Below, one piece after another: positions 1 through 10,035 of a stretch of 64,000 nt of DNA (the stretch's first letter is position 1; every line of letters starts with the position of its first letter). The notes below the pieces were generated by a model. The model was not told the origin of the DNA, made no database searches, and was given only the letters and a program-made list of their open reading frames with translations. Location: assembly GCA_023548195.1 (NCBI GenBank), contig JAJHZJ010000252.1, forward strand, positions 4,414,841 through 4,478,840, read 5' to 3'. The position numbers and the translations under genes were made by a program. Origin of the DNA: Bettongia penicillata ogilbyi. Taxonomy: Eukaryota > Chordata > Mammalia > Diprotodontia > Potoroidae.

Positions 1-590
1 GGTTTCAGTACACTTTGCTTCAGGCTTGATGTAGCCATTCATACTTGTCCCTTACACAATGGTTTTCCCTTGGTTTTCTTCTTCCTTTCTCTGGCTGGGA
101 GAAACCCACATCTATAACTTTTTGCAGGGCCAGGGATAGCACGGATGGTGTTCTGGGCAGAGTTTCTGAAACCTTGGAGGTCTCTACCCTAGGGCTGGCA
201 TTAGACCAAAGGCAGCATGCTTGTCACTCCCCCTCCCTTTTTTTCCCTATAAATGAGCAGAGTGTCTGCTACTTGGTGTCAGGAGAAGGTAGAGTATGCC
301 AGCAGAGTCTCTTCAGTACAGAGAATTCATAAGAAGGGTCCCAGATCAGTTTGTGCATCCTCCGCCCAAATCATAGAGGCTAGTGGAGGTCTAGTATATT
401 GTGTGAGTACTTTTAGAATTAATGTTCTCTAGTGTTAATTCATATAGATTTTATCTTTCTGTGGTTTCTTCTTCTTTGTCCTATGTATTTAGCTGGAGTT
501 CTTCTACATCTGATATATAATTCCTCCTCTTTGAAAGTTTAGGGGGTTGAGATCTGAGAAAAGCATCTAATCTTCCATATTTTTGGTATG
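1..590. other. Unassigned DNA, no gene seen
   Basis: I see no repeat family, exon or RNA gene here. A 95-codon open frame at 45-332 (plus) has no recognisable domain and is about the length expected by chance. Its codons give no family resemblance I can name. Confidence 0.4.
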
Positions 591-655
591 TGTGTAGTGT
601 GTGTGTGTGTATATATATATATACATATATATATATACATACATACATATATGTA
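591..655. repeat. TG/TA/CATA microsatellite
   Basis: Alternating GT passes into TA and then TACA units. The short minus-strand open frame over it (539-751) is a by-product, with Tyr/Ile/His runs. Confidence 0.85.
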
Positions 656-660
656 AATTT

Positions 661-1836
661 TTAAAATACATCGTGTTACTCCAGTAGCTCTTTTTTCTTC
701 CATATTCTGTTCCTTTCTAGCAAGGAATCTCCTTCCAAAGCCAAATTCCAATCAAAAGTCCTACCCCTTAAATCCTCTGTAGTATGTATGAGGTTAAATT
801 TACCTCCCATTTTTTATAATTTTTCATTACATCTATTACCTATGAGTTTCACTACTGTTTCAGTACTCCTTCGAGTAGCATTACTATCATTACTCCTCTT
901 TCATTGACTAATTAAAGACAACTGCAAAAGACACATCATCACTCCTTAAAGCTGAAGAAATTATTTCCTTCAAAGAGGGTCTAGCTTATTTGAAGTATAT
1001 TCCAGTCTTCTGACTTTCTAGCACTAACCAAGAACAAAAAGAGTTCCTGGGAATATGATATGAATGTGAACCATGAAATTCCTTCCTTTTAGGCTCCCTG
1101 AATGAGAAGATCTCTTCAAATGCTTATGCAACAGCTTAGCTTAAAAGAAATCAATAATTCAAGGTCCTATGTTATGCCAGTTCCCTTTCTCCGATAATAA
1201 TCCTGCATGAAATTAGTAAACTGTCTTCAAGAGTCGATGTTGCAGAAGAATTTTTCACCCTGTGACCAACCTAATGTTTTCAGTTTCTCCAAACTTAACT
1301 AAGCTGGGTCTTGCTAGGCAGGCCCACAGTCCACCATCGGGACAATACTCAAAGTGCTTGGTTAGGGTTTGCCAGAGCTTATACTATATTGGCAGGATGA
1401 ATGATCATTTGTATCCTGATAATCCAAACATCAATTGCCAGGCTAGGGCCACCAAAGCTGAAGTGGGCAGCACTTTGGCAAACTTTGGAAGTTCAGAGCT
1501 TCCTATATGAACTTGAACATATGACAATTGTTTAAGACTATATGTTTTAGAGAAGGTGCCAGTTTTCATTAGTGTGAGAAGTTTTTCACTAGGAGGTGCC
1601 TAGAATAATGAAATCATAGGACCAACCAGTCCCAGTTCCTATAGCACTTACTTTATCATTCACCTGACTTGTCTGATAGATCCCTAAGGAAGTCATTGCA
1701 GCTTAACCTTGTCTGAAAGCCTGGGATAGAATGGAAAAGAATGTATTTATTATCATGAAAGAATATCATATGGTTAATTATATTAGTCATATATTATAGA
1801 ATTTTATATTAGATTACAATATAATGTTATACTTTC
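661..1836. other. Unassigned DNA, no gene seen
   Basis: No repeat or gene recognised. The open frame at 1262-1510 (82 codons, plus) resembles no family I know and lacks supporting context. Confidence 0.4.
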
Positions 1837-2076
1837 TGGCGCAATGGATAAAGCACTAAACCTGGAGCCACAAAGATTCATCATTGTGAGTTCAAGTCTA
1901 GCCTCAGACACATACTATCTGTGTGACCATGGGCAAGTCATTTAACCCTGTTGGCCTCAGTTTCTTCATCTGTAAAATGAGCTAAAAAAGGAAATGGCAA
2001 ACTGCTCCAGTATCTTTGCCAAGAAAACCTCAGATGGAGTCAGAAGGAGTCAGATACAACAGGAAAACAATTAAAC
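1837..2076 (+). mobile_element. tRNA-derived marsupial SINE, 5' truncated
   Basis: The order of landmarks matches the SINE that recurs across the window. First comes the tRNA-like head ('gcaatggataaagcac'), then the 'gtgtgacc..gggcaagtca' core, 'cagtttcttcatctgtaaaa', and the RTE-like tail with 'tttgccaagaaaac' and 'agtcagatacaac'. The first bases of the head are missing. The family is of the WSINE1/Mar type by recall; the exact subfamily is not determined. Confidence 0.85.
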
Positions 2077-2729
2077 AATACCATATTATCTTGCTATATT
2101 ATGTATAAGGCTTGGAACGAATGAGTGGCTTTGTTGAATTGTATTGAATGAACACATAAATAAAAATACCTTTCAGCAATTGGTGACAAGTCTTAAAACA
2201 GCCACAACCACAAGCTCTTGGCTTTAAATGTTCAGAGGGCCCTTTAAATGTAAATTCAGAAGTCCTAGTATTGCCTTCCATCCGTCACAAGCATCAGTAC
2301 CTGAAGTGTGCAGCTGTTCCCGTTTCAACAGCTCCCTGATGACTGCTTAGGCAGCAGATCAAAATGCTTCAGGATAGCCAAGTTTGAGGCCTGCCTTCCC
2401 CAGTTCAGCCATTTGAAATGTCTAACCTCACAAGAGTCACAGGCTATTTCAACACAGCCCTCTTAAATGGAGATTTCCTTGAGTTTGGACTTGATTGGAT
2501 TTTTTTCCCTTGCTACCTTAGAACATTGATAACTACAAACATGTGCCAAAACTTTAGTTTCTGATCCAGCAAGGGTGTGTGTGCTGAGGTGAAAAGGAGA
2601 GGGTGGGGGTGGAGCAGGAATAGGTGTATGAACAGTGGATGAAAGACAAATAACATGAATAAATCTAAGGAAAGGTTAAGGGGTTATTTGTAATCCTAAG
2701 TAACTAATTCAGCTAGAGACTAGATTGAT
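2077..2729. other. Unassigned DNA, no gene seen
   Basis: Nothing recognised. A short G-rich stretch lies near 2598-2625. The minus open frame at 2099-2281 has no family resemblance. Confidence 0.4.
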
Positions 2730-2944
2730 TCAGTTTAATCATTTTAGTTGTGTCTGACTCTTTGAGACCTATTTGAGGTTTTCTTGGCAAAGATACTGGA
2801 GTGGTTTGTCATTTCCTTCTCCAGATCATTTTACAGATGAGGAAACTGAAGCAAACCAAGTTAAATGACTTGCCCAGGGTCATGCAGCTAGTAAGTGTCT
2901 GAGGCTGGATTTAAACTCAGGAATATGAATATTCCTGACTCTGT
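2730..2944 (-). mobile_element. tRNA-derived marsupial SINE
   Basis: Reverse complement of the recurring SINE: 'gtgtctgactctttgagacc' tail, 'ttttcttggcaaagatactg', 'cattttacagatgaggaaac', 'acttgcccagggtcatgcag', then the 'gaggctggatttaaactcag' head. The tRNA-like 5' end is lost or diverged at the right edge, where an LTR-like segment begins. Confidence 0.85.
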
Positions 2945-2948
2945 GTAA

Positions 2949-3364
2949 TGTTAAGAGAATTTGAAGATCTTTCTAACCCCTTAATAGGTCCATGTGACCT
3001 GCTTTGAGCTTTGATCAAGTGCACAGCCTGAGTTACATGGAGTCAGTGGGAGGAATGGGAGGAGTTTGCTGAATGGGTGGAGCAGGAAGAGTGAGGTAGA
3101 GCTGGGAGAGAGAGCAGAGTAGAGCAGCTAGCATGAGCAAGAGAGGGAATGATTTTGTCTAAGGGAGCTTATTTGTGGGGCAGCTTGATAGAGGGAAGGC
3201 TTGAGGATGACCATACTCCCTGCATTGATAATGCATATAGATTTCTTTGTTACTATAATGGATTTGGCTTTCTGATGCTTGAATAAATGTCTTAATTTTG
3301 TCTCTGAGGAAGAGAATTTATAATCTGCAAATTTACCCTGGAAATACACATCCATATCCGGAGT
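2949..3364 (+). mobile_element. Probable solo LTR of an endogenous retrovirus
   Basis: The segment begins with TG and has a purine-rich middle. It carries a polyadenylation signal AATAAA at 3282-3287, set in a phrase typical of marsupial LTR R/U5 regions ('ggctttctgatgcttg', then 'cttaattttgtctctgagga'). No internal retroviral genes flank it, so if real it is a solo LTR. The boundaries are guesses. The overlapping minus open frame (3128-3508) is not supported as a gene. Confidence 0.45.
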
Positions 3365-3689
3365 GATTGCTGTGGGTCCTCCTCTCCTGTCTGCCCCACT
3401 CTCCTTCTCCTCTCCAAAGGAAGGTAAATTTGGATGGCCAAAAGATGCCCAGTTGACTTGGGTTTTGCTGGCTATATTCCCTTCCCTTCCCTTTCCTTTT
3501 TCTTCCAAAACCTTAAACCTATTGCACTCTGAAGCTCAGACACCACTGGGGCCCTGCCTAAGGGCTCTTCTGGACCCTCCTGGCTCTAGAGTGATTTTCA
3601 ATAGTAACTGTTGCTGTTTCCCTCCCAGCCTGATATCTTTCTTTTTCTTTGTCTCATTAAAGGGGCCATGACCTGGTTACTTCTTAAAC
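3365..3689. other. Unassigned, pyrimidine-rich on the plus strand
   Basis: C/T-rich DNA with no recognised element. The 102-codon plus frame at 3363-3671 is low-complexity (Pro/Ser/Phe) and unsupported. Confidence 0.35.
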
Positions 3690-3958
3690 AGGCGTATTCA
3701 ATGAATGGGCATTACCTCACCCTAAGTAAGTACCTGCTTAGACCTTGACCTAAAGGGGCCAAGGTCTCCTAGTGTATCCTGGGTCATCTTCAGTCATCCT
3801 GATGAATATCTGGTCACTGGATTCAGATGGCTCTGGAAGAGAAGTGAGGCTGATGACCTGCACAGCCCTCCTTCACTCAAAACAAAGTCAAGTGCAGGTC
3901 ATCTTATCATTTCTCTGATGACATGGTCTCCTTCAGCAACGAAGGATGAACACAACCA
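3690..3958 (+). mobile_element. Short RTE-type interspersed repeat, copy 1 of 3
   Basis: This is the fullest of three related copies (others at 17507-17716 plus and 47655-47880 minus). Shared landmarks are 'gggccaaggtctcc', 'tcagtcatcctgatgaatat', 'agatggctctggaagagaag', 'gatgacatggtc' and a tail of 'gaaggatgaacacaac'. The AAC-rich microsatellite-like tail instead of poly(A) suggests mobilisation by an RTE-type LINE. I cannot assign a database name. Confidence 0.7.
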
Positions 3959-3984
3959 CCTTGTGGGTATCACATCAGCATTAC

Positions 3985-4020
3985 ACTTTGGACCACATCA
4001 CTCTACCACCTAGCTGCCCC
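3985..4020 (-). mobile_element. 5' scrap of a tRNA-derived SINE
   Basis: Only the reverse complement of the SINE head remains: 'ctctaccacctagctgcccc'. It directly follows the RTE-type repeat. Confidence 0.5.
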
Positions 4021-5321
4021 TTATAGACTGATATCTATATGCAAATATGAACTAGATTATAAAATCCCTGAGGGCAGGTACTGAGTGTTACACTTCTCTC
4101 CTTCATAGCTGCTAGATATAGAACAAATATTCAAAAGACATATTTCTGAATCATGTCAAAGCACATCCATGGAATTATCATAGAGTACATTGGTTTGTCA
4201 ACGTGTACATGCATGTAAGGGAGAAGAATGAGGAGCAACATTTCTAAATGTAAATATAACTCTAGTCCCAGGGCCCAGTGGTATAGGACCCTCTCCTTAT
4301 TGGTGGAGACCAATTCCCTACACTGTGTATGGCATAGGGAGGATTTGAGAAGACTCTCTTCTCTCTAGCCCCATCTAATTCCTCCTTGCCCCTGACACTG
4401 GCCTTGGGCATTTATTTACACCAATAAGGAAAGAGTTTATAGCACTGGGCCCTGAGATTAGGGTTACACAAGGCAAGTTTAGAAGAAGGAACAAGGTGTA
4501 GGGAAATAGAAAATAGAATCAATCAGACTTGGATATAAGATAAACCTTTGAAGCAGATTGAGTGTGTGACCATAGACAAGTCACTTATTCTCTCAACGAC
4601 TCAAACAATTCTCCAATTTATAAGTTTCAGAGGAGTTTCTAATATGCATTAGTGGATAGAGTTTCCAAACCAAGAATTCCCCACCTTGATGGAATCAGAA
4701 ATTAGGAACCCCTCCCACAAAAAGAGGTTAAATGTGGTATTTTTAAAACATATGGAAATATTATAGAAATTAATGTTATCTAATAAATCTCCATGCATAG
4801 AGGGAATGCTCTTCTCTGAAGTCTGTGATATCACTGGTCCTCTTTGAAAATAATGAATGAACAACAGGACAGAACAGATATAGATAGGTAGGTAGATATA
4901 TAATATGTATACACACATATGTGTTTATATAACATCTATATCTATATATTCTAGTAACCTGAATTACTCAAATTAATTAAATGAAAAATTATTATTGCAA
5001 TTATATTTGAATTTAATTGAAATGGCTCATAGAAGTATAGTTTCTAACGATAGGGCTAGATGACTAACTGATCATTTAGTTTTCTTTCATTGGGTAATGC
5101 TACATAAGTGACTAAGTATTTCTGAGCATCCATTTTCCTAACCAGAAAATGGGTAGCTCATGACCTATTTCCAAAGTGCTCTGAGAATCTGACTGGAATC
5201 CTGTAGTCATAATATCATATTAGACTTCTTGACTATAGCAAAAATTAAATCATGACAGTCTTAATGTTTACCAAATCTAATATTTTGTTAGTCAACTTCT
5301 ACGGAAATTATTCTTAGGATT
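4021..5321. other. Unassigned DNA with a small microsatellite
   Basis: No gene or named repeat seen, apart from a degenerate GATA/TATA/CACA tract at about 4876-4955. The minus open frames at 4131-4313 and 4649-4918 are short and featureless. Confidence 0.4.
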
Positions 5322-5424
5322 TTGTTGTTGTCCAGTCATTTCGGTCATATCTGACTCTTTATGATCCCACTTGGGTTTCTCTTGCCAAAGATACTGGAAG
5401 TGATTTGCTGTTTCCTCCTCCAGA
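5322..5424 (-). mobile_element. 3' fragment of a tRNA-derived SINE
   Basis: Reverse complement of the SINE tail only: 'tgttgttgtccagtcattt', 'tctgactctttatgatccca', 'cttgccaaagatactgg' and 'tttcctcctccag'. It stops abruptly where L2 sequence begins. Confidence 0.75.
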
Positions 5425-5600
5425 CAAAAAGCAAGCAAAGTTATATACAGGATAAATTGAAAGTAATCAACAGAGGGGTGGCACTAAAATTAAGAAGGAT
5501 TGGGAAGTTTTTCTGTAGAAGGTGGGATTGTAGCTTGGACTTTAAGGAACTCAGGGAGGCAGAGATTTTTAAATGAAGTGAGGATGTTTTTGAATAAAAT
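5425..5600 (-). mobile_element. LINE L2 fragment
   Basis: The phrases 'ttatatacaggataaattg', 'aatcaacagagg' and 'gtagaaggtgggattgtagc' match the antisense of the L2 3' region. The same phrases recur at 27.1-27.2 kb and, in weaker form, at 9.3-9.4 kb. Confidence 0.65.
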
Positions 5601-5809
5601 GCAAGTTATTTCATCTATCATTAAGGATTTCCACAATCTCACTCCAAATTACTTTTCCAGATTTACTTCACACTGGTCTATTAGGTTTCAAGTATTTTAT
5701 GTTCCAACTGGACAATTAATGAACCCCTCTATCTTTCCCTTTCTCCTACCACCTCCAAGTCATCCTTGATGACTGGAAACAGATTCCTCCATATCTCAGT
5801 CAATTTTAT

Positions 5810-6125
5810 AGCATGATCACCAAATTTACAGAGGAAATAAATTTAGCTGGGAAGAATAGTATTGTACTGCAGACTCAGAATTCAAAAAAACTTTTTATGG
5901 GCTAAAATAACGGGCCAGGTCAAATAAAATGAAGTTTAATGAGCATAAATGGAAAATTCTATACTTTGGTCCAAAAAGGCAACTGTATAAGAATAGGATG
6001 TATCCTGTGACTAAGCTAGTTTTATGAAAAGTATCTTGGAGGTTGAGTGAACTTCAAATTTGGTATGAGTCAGCCAAAAAGACTTAGGTTTTTTATGCTG
6101 CATTGGTAAAAGTACAGTAGCATCA
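5810..6125 (+). mobile_element. LINE CR1/L3 fragment (part 1)
   Basis: The order 'aagtttaatgagcataaatg', 'ctatactttggtccaaaaag', 'gtataagaataggatg', 'agccaaaaagac' and 'ctgcattggtaaaagtacag' matches the 3' part of CR1/L3 elements. The next piece of the same consensus appears about 1.6 kb downstream (7750-7836). Confidence 0.6.
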
Positions 6126-6582
6126 TATTATGAAGTATAATTTCTTGGCAGAGGAAAGCCATGAAAAAATTAAAATACACAATAGCCCTCAGGCCTTCCC
6201 CTTCTGCAGTGATCATGGCAGAGCACCAGAAAAGAGGACAGAGGGTGCTAAGACTGCCTATAAACATTCATTTTGCAGTCAATACTCTAAATGTGAAATC
6301 ACTGTGCCAATAACCAACGAGGAGTCATACTATGAGAGCGACTATACATAAAAGCAAGAAAAAGAAACACGTTTCCCCTAAATGGAAGAAAGCCTTACAG
6401 CTTCTCCCTGGGGAGACATATGGAGGAGTTGGTTTTAACATAATCCTGAAGACAAGAAACCATTTCTTGAACACTTGGTCAGTTGTGTTGCGTTGCAGTG
6501 CTCATGATAAATATCTGCAAAAGAGCCAACCATGAACATAATTGTAACTTGTGCAATAATTGATTGGGTGCAGAGCATGAAG
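6126..6582. other. Unassigned DNA, no gene seen
   Basis: Two overlapping short plus frames (6130-6351 and 6332-6535) have no family resemblance. No repeat recognised. Confidence 0.35.
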
Positions 6583-6584
6583 AC

Positions 6585-6656
<72 letters not shown>
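6583..6656. repeat. (GA)n tract, about 74 bp
   Basis: A nearly perfect GA dinucleotide run after two GACA units. The minus-strand Ser-Leu open frames over it are repeat artefacts. Confidence 0.98.
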
Positions 6657-6659
<3 letters not shown>

Positions 6660-6761
6660 CTGTGCAAAGTGTTTCACTTAACCATCCAATGTGGGAAAAC
6701 CACAAACACAATACAACACAATAATTTTTCAGATTAGGACAGTCTGTAGAATTCAGCCCTG

Positions 6762-6764
6762 TGT

Positions 6765-6798
<34 letters not shown>

Positions 6799-6799
6799 C
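6762..6799. repeat. (GT)n microsatellite
   Basis: GT run with one AT interruption. It produces an artefactual Cys-Val open frame on the plus strand. Confidence 0.95.
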
Positions 6800-7109
6800 T
6801 TAACCAGAGAATGCCAATGAACAGTAAGTTGAAACCAGAATTAATTAGGAGAAAAACAGGATGGGTTGCCTTAAGGAAAATGAAAAATTCCTTGTGCAAT
6901 CCTGAACTTTTGCCAGAAACAAAGGTCCTCATTTTTTCATACTGAAATTCTATAGGTACGGTATGGGCTATAAGCTATGGAAAACCGGTATCTGAAGAAT
7001 TAAAAATAAGCATTATTCAGAAAACATTAGGCTACATAGCAGGCATACGTCAGTTATAATATATTACTATTATTATATTATTATTACATAATATAATGTA
7101 CATATAATT

Positions 7110-7345
7110 CTAATTAAAATTTATGTAGCACTTTTAGCTTGGAAAAGTGCTTTTTGTATGTTATCTCATTTGATCTTACAACAATCCTGTGAGGTAGGTA
7201 GGTGCTCTTAAGGTCTTTATTTTACAGATGAAAGAACTGAGTTAAATGACTTGGCTACTCATACAGCCGGTTAGTGTATGATGCAGGATTAGAACTCAGG
7301 TCTCCATGACTCCAGATCTAGCACTCTATATACTAAGAAATGCTG
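7110..7345 (-). mobile_element. MIR-type SINE
   Basis: Antisense MIR landmarks in order: 'tatctcatttgatcttacaa', 'cctgtgaggtaggt', 'attttacagatgaaagaac', 'ttaaatgacttgg' and 'aactcaggtctccatgactc'. Confidence 0.8.
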
Positions 7346-7377
7346 CAAAAGAACTGGAATGAAGGATGTTGTCAAAG

Positions 7378-7475
7378 ATATATACATACATACATACGTA
7401 TATATATGTAATGTGTGTCTGTGTGGTATACATATGTGTGCCTATATACACATGTGTGTGTAGATATAGATATAA
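7378..7475. repeat. TACA/TA/TGTG/GATA microsatellite
   Basis: Mixed TACATA, TATA and GTGT units, with no gene content. The open frames across it on both strands are Tyr/Ile/Thr/Cys runs. Confidence 0.85.
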
Positions 7476-7749
7476 ATCCAAAAAGAAGAGTTCCTCCCAT
7501 AGAGAGTATAAGGTAAAATCCAAGTGCTCCACCAGCCTGACAACATCAGAAAAAAGTTGAGAAGGACCCCCAGAGTGTTGAGTGGACACCCTTTGAAGAC
7601 CTTATAAAAGTGATGCAGGATAAGTAAGCATACATTGGTTAAATTCTGTATCATTGAAGGGAACATGCACCCCAGTGAGATCACAGATCCATCTGAGTTA
7701 TCAAATGGAGTGAAGAAAGTATTGGAGGTAGGAATCTCACCATGATATC

Positions 7750-7836
7750 TTTTGCTCAGACTGCATTTGCAGTATTGTGTTCATTTCTGGATGCCATGGT
7801 TTTGAAAGGACATTGGCAAACTAAAGCATACACAGA
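7750..7836 (+). mobile_element. LINE CR1/L3 fragment (part 2)
   Basis: 'agtattgtgttcatttctgg' followed by 'gaaaggacattggcaaac' and 'acacagaggag' matches the CR1/L3 region that normally follows the sequence at 5810-6125. A SINE begins shortly after it. Confidence 0.6.
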
Positions 7837-7864
7837 GGAGGTACTACCAACTTGTATGATTTTG

Positions 7865-8155
7865 TTTCAGTCATGCCCAGCTCTTTGTGACTTCTTTTGT
7901 TTTCGTTTTGCCTTTTTGTTGTTTCTGGGTTTGGGGTTTTGTTGTGTTGGGTTTTTTTTGGCAGAGATACTTGAGTGATTTGCTGTTTCCTTCTCCAGCT
8001 CATTTTACAAATGAGGAACTGAGGCAAATAGGTTATGTGACTTGACCAGGGTCACACAACTAGTAAAGTGTCTGAGGCTGGATTTGAACTTCCGAAGGTG
8101 AATCTTTCTGATTCCAGGCACAACACTTTATCTACTGCACCATCTGGCTGCTTGT
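7865..8155 (-). mobile_element. tRNA-derived SINE with a T/G-rich internal expansion
   Basis: A near-complete antisense SINE. It runs from the tail 'gtttcagtcatgcccagctc' through 'ctccagctcattttac' and 'gaccagggtcacacaactag' to the head 'ctactgcaccatctggctgc'. Between tail and core, about 60 bases of T/G-rich sequence (around 7891-7952) replace the usual short 'ccatttggggtttt' segment. Confidence 0.85.
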
Positions 8156-8524
8156 ACATGGGATATAAACACCAGCAAATCTTCCGTGTGTGAACTTTTG
8201 GGAGTTTGTGTGTTGAGGGAATTGAGGGCATTAGGACAGCAAGTGCTTAAGTCTGGGAAGCGAGTGAACCACAACTTGTGACTCAGTTCTGGAACTAGCT
8301 CAGCTCTCTTTCTATCCAGTTATGGGTCTGGTCCAACTTCTGTCTTGTGAGAAAACTTTATTCAATTGTGAGAACTGGGGGAAAACCTTTGGCATTGTTT
8401 GAACCCAGTCCTGCTCTAGCTGCTGTTTACAGACCTTTGACCTAGGACTTAGGTTATGCTGACCAGAAACTCAGACACAGAGATTAATGCACGAAGTTTT
8501 CTCACAATTGTATATCTCAAACAA
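8156..8524. other. Unassigned DNA, no gene seen
   Basis: No repeat, exon or RNA recognised. Confidence 0.35.
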
Positions 8525-8686
8525 TATCTATATAAATATATATCTATGTATGCATGCATATATATGTGCTTATACGCACATGCATATTTATATACATATG
8601 TACACATATACACACATACATATGCATACACACATATGTATGTATATATGTACATACACACATATGTATATATATATATATAAAAT
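8525..8686. repeat. Complex TA/CA/TG microsatellite, about 160 bp
   Basis: Interleaved ATAT, CATA, ACAC and TATG units, partly self-complementary. Five short open frames on both strands are artefacts. Confidence 0.9.
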
Positions 8687-9154
8687 CTCAGAATTGGCCC
8701 CATACTGATCAATCAGTTATTGTTTCCATGCTCCTTTAATTATTTACTGATGCATGGGAGGTCCTATGATTTCATTATTCTAGGGACCTCTTTTTCTGAA
8801 TTCAGGAAATTGTATTCTCCTCCCAATTTGGAAAGTTCCTAATCTATCGTCCAATTAGAAATCAGAGTAACAATTTTATTATTTCTTTTTAGCTAAATAG
8901 CCTTATTTGATTAATTGTTTTTAATGTACAAAATCTGTATCCCCCTGTATTTGGGTCTAAGCTGAAAAAGTGACCTGGTCCCAATTTGCTAAGAAATTGA
9001 CATGTATTGCTTAATAAATGAATATGCTTGGGAGATCAAATCTTTGTTTCTTCTGTCATTTCATCTTTCTATACACCTACTGGTGTACAGACATTCTTTT
9101 TAATCTCTGGACAGTTATAGGGAAAATAAAACCAGTATCTATATGGTTAAGACC
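8687..9154. other. Unassigned DNA, no gene seen
   Basis: AT-rich DNA without recognised elements. Confidence 0.35.
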
Positions 9155-9664
9155 ACCTTTGTTAGATGCACAGGATACAATTACAAAAATGAGACAATCT
9201 GTGACTTCAAAGAGCTTATGTTCCAACGGGCAGGGAGTGGGATGGGATGTATATAGCATGTTCACGGATAGGAAAACAGATGTTACACAAAATAAATAGT
9301 CAGTAATGGCTAAAGAGTTGTGGTAATAATAACGGGATGATTCAGGAGAGGTCTTTTGGAAAAGGTGGTATTTTAGTTAAGTTTTGAAGGGAAGTAGGGT
9401 TTCCAAGATACATAAATGCAGAGGAAGTGTATTCCAGATATAGGGAGCAAATTGTATAGAGGCACAGAAGTAAATGCTGATGCAAGGGGAATCACAATCA
9501 GGCCAGTCTCAATGGACTAGAGAGCGTGAAAAGGGAAGGAAAGTGTATTCAGCCTGGAAGGATAGTCTGGGGACACATTATAAAGGTCTTTAAATATCAG
9601 AGAGAGAGAGAGAGAGACAGAGACAGAGAGAGACAGAGAGACAGAGAGAGACAGAGAGAGAGAC

Positions 9665-9718
<54 letters not shown>

Positions 9719-10035
9719 AAGAGACAGAGAGAGAGAAAAAGGGACAGAGAGAGAGAGGGAAAGAGGCAGGGAGGGAGAGAGAGAGAGAGGTTTGCATTTT
9801 ATCCTAGAGACCACAGAGAGTGACTGATGCTTCCTGATCAGAGCTGTGCCATAGTCAGACTCGTCCCTTGGGGATATCCATTTGGCAGCGCCCAGGAGGA
9901 TGATTTGTCGGGAGGAAAGATGATGCAGGGAGATAAATTATGGATCTGTGACAAGAGTCCAGGCTGGAGATGATGAGGACCTGGACAGTGACCAGTGAAT
10001 ACACAGGAGAATAATTGCTGACATCCTCTCCACAA
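9155..10035 (-). mobile_element. LINE L2 copy split by an internal (GA)n expansion
   Basis: Antisense L2 phrases flank the GA tract in consensus order. On the left are 'caaagagcttatgttccaac', 'ggaaaaggtggtattttag', 'agtgtattccag' and 'ggtctttaaatatcag'. On the right are 'tttgcattttatcctagaga', 'ccaggctggagatgatgagg' and onward. The GA run sits where L2 normally has only a few GAGAG bases. Confidence 0.7.
9598..9790. repeat. (GA)n with GACA and AAGA interruptions, about 190 bp
   Basis: GA units interrupted by CAGA, AAGAAAGAG and GGGAGG. All open frames through it (Arg-Glu on plus, Ser-Leu on minus) are artefacts. Confidence 0.98.

Noticed and set aside
3128..3508. 126-codon minus-strand frame
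   Set aside because: Overlaps a probable LTR on the opposite strand and has no recognisable domain.
8525..8686. CRISPR-like or satellite array
   Set aside because: The units are 2-6 bases and irregular, with no spacers. It is an ordinary complex microsatellite.
9526..9814. Arg-Glu/Ser-Leu frames near 9.6 kb
   Set aside because: Translation of the (GA)n tract inside an L2 copy.
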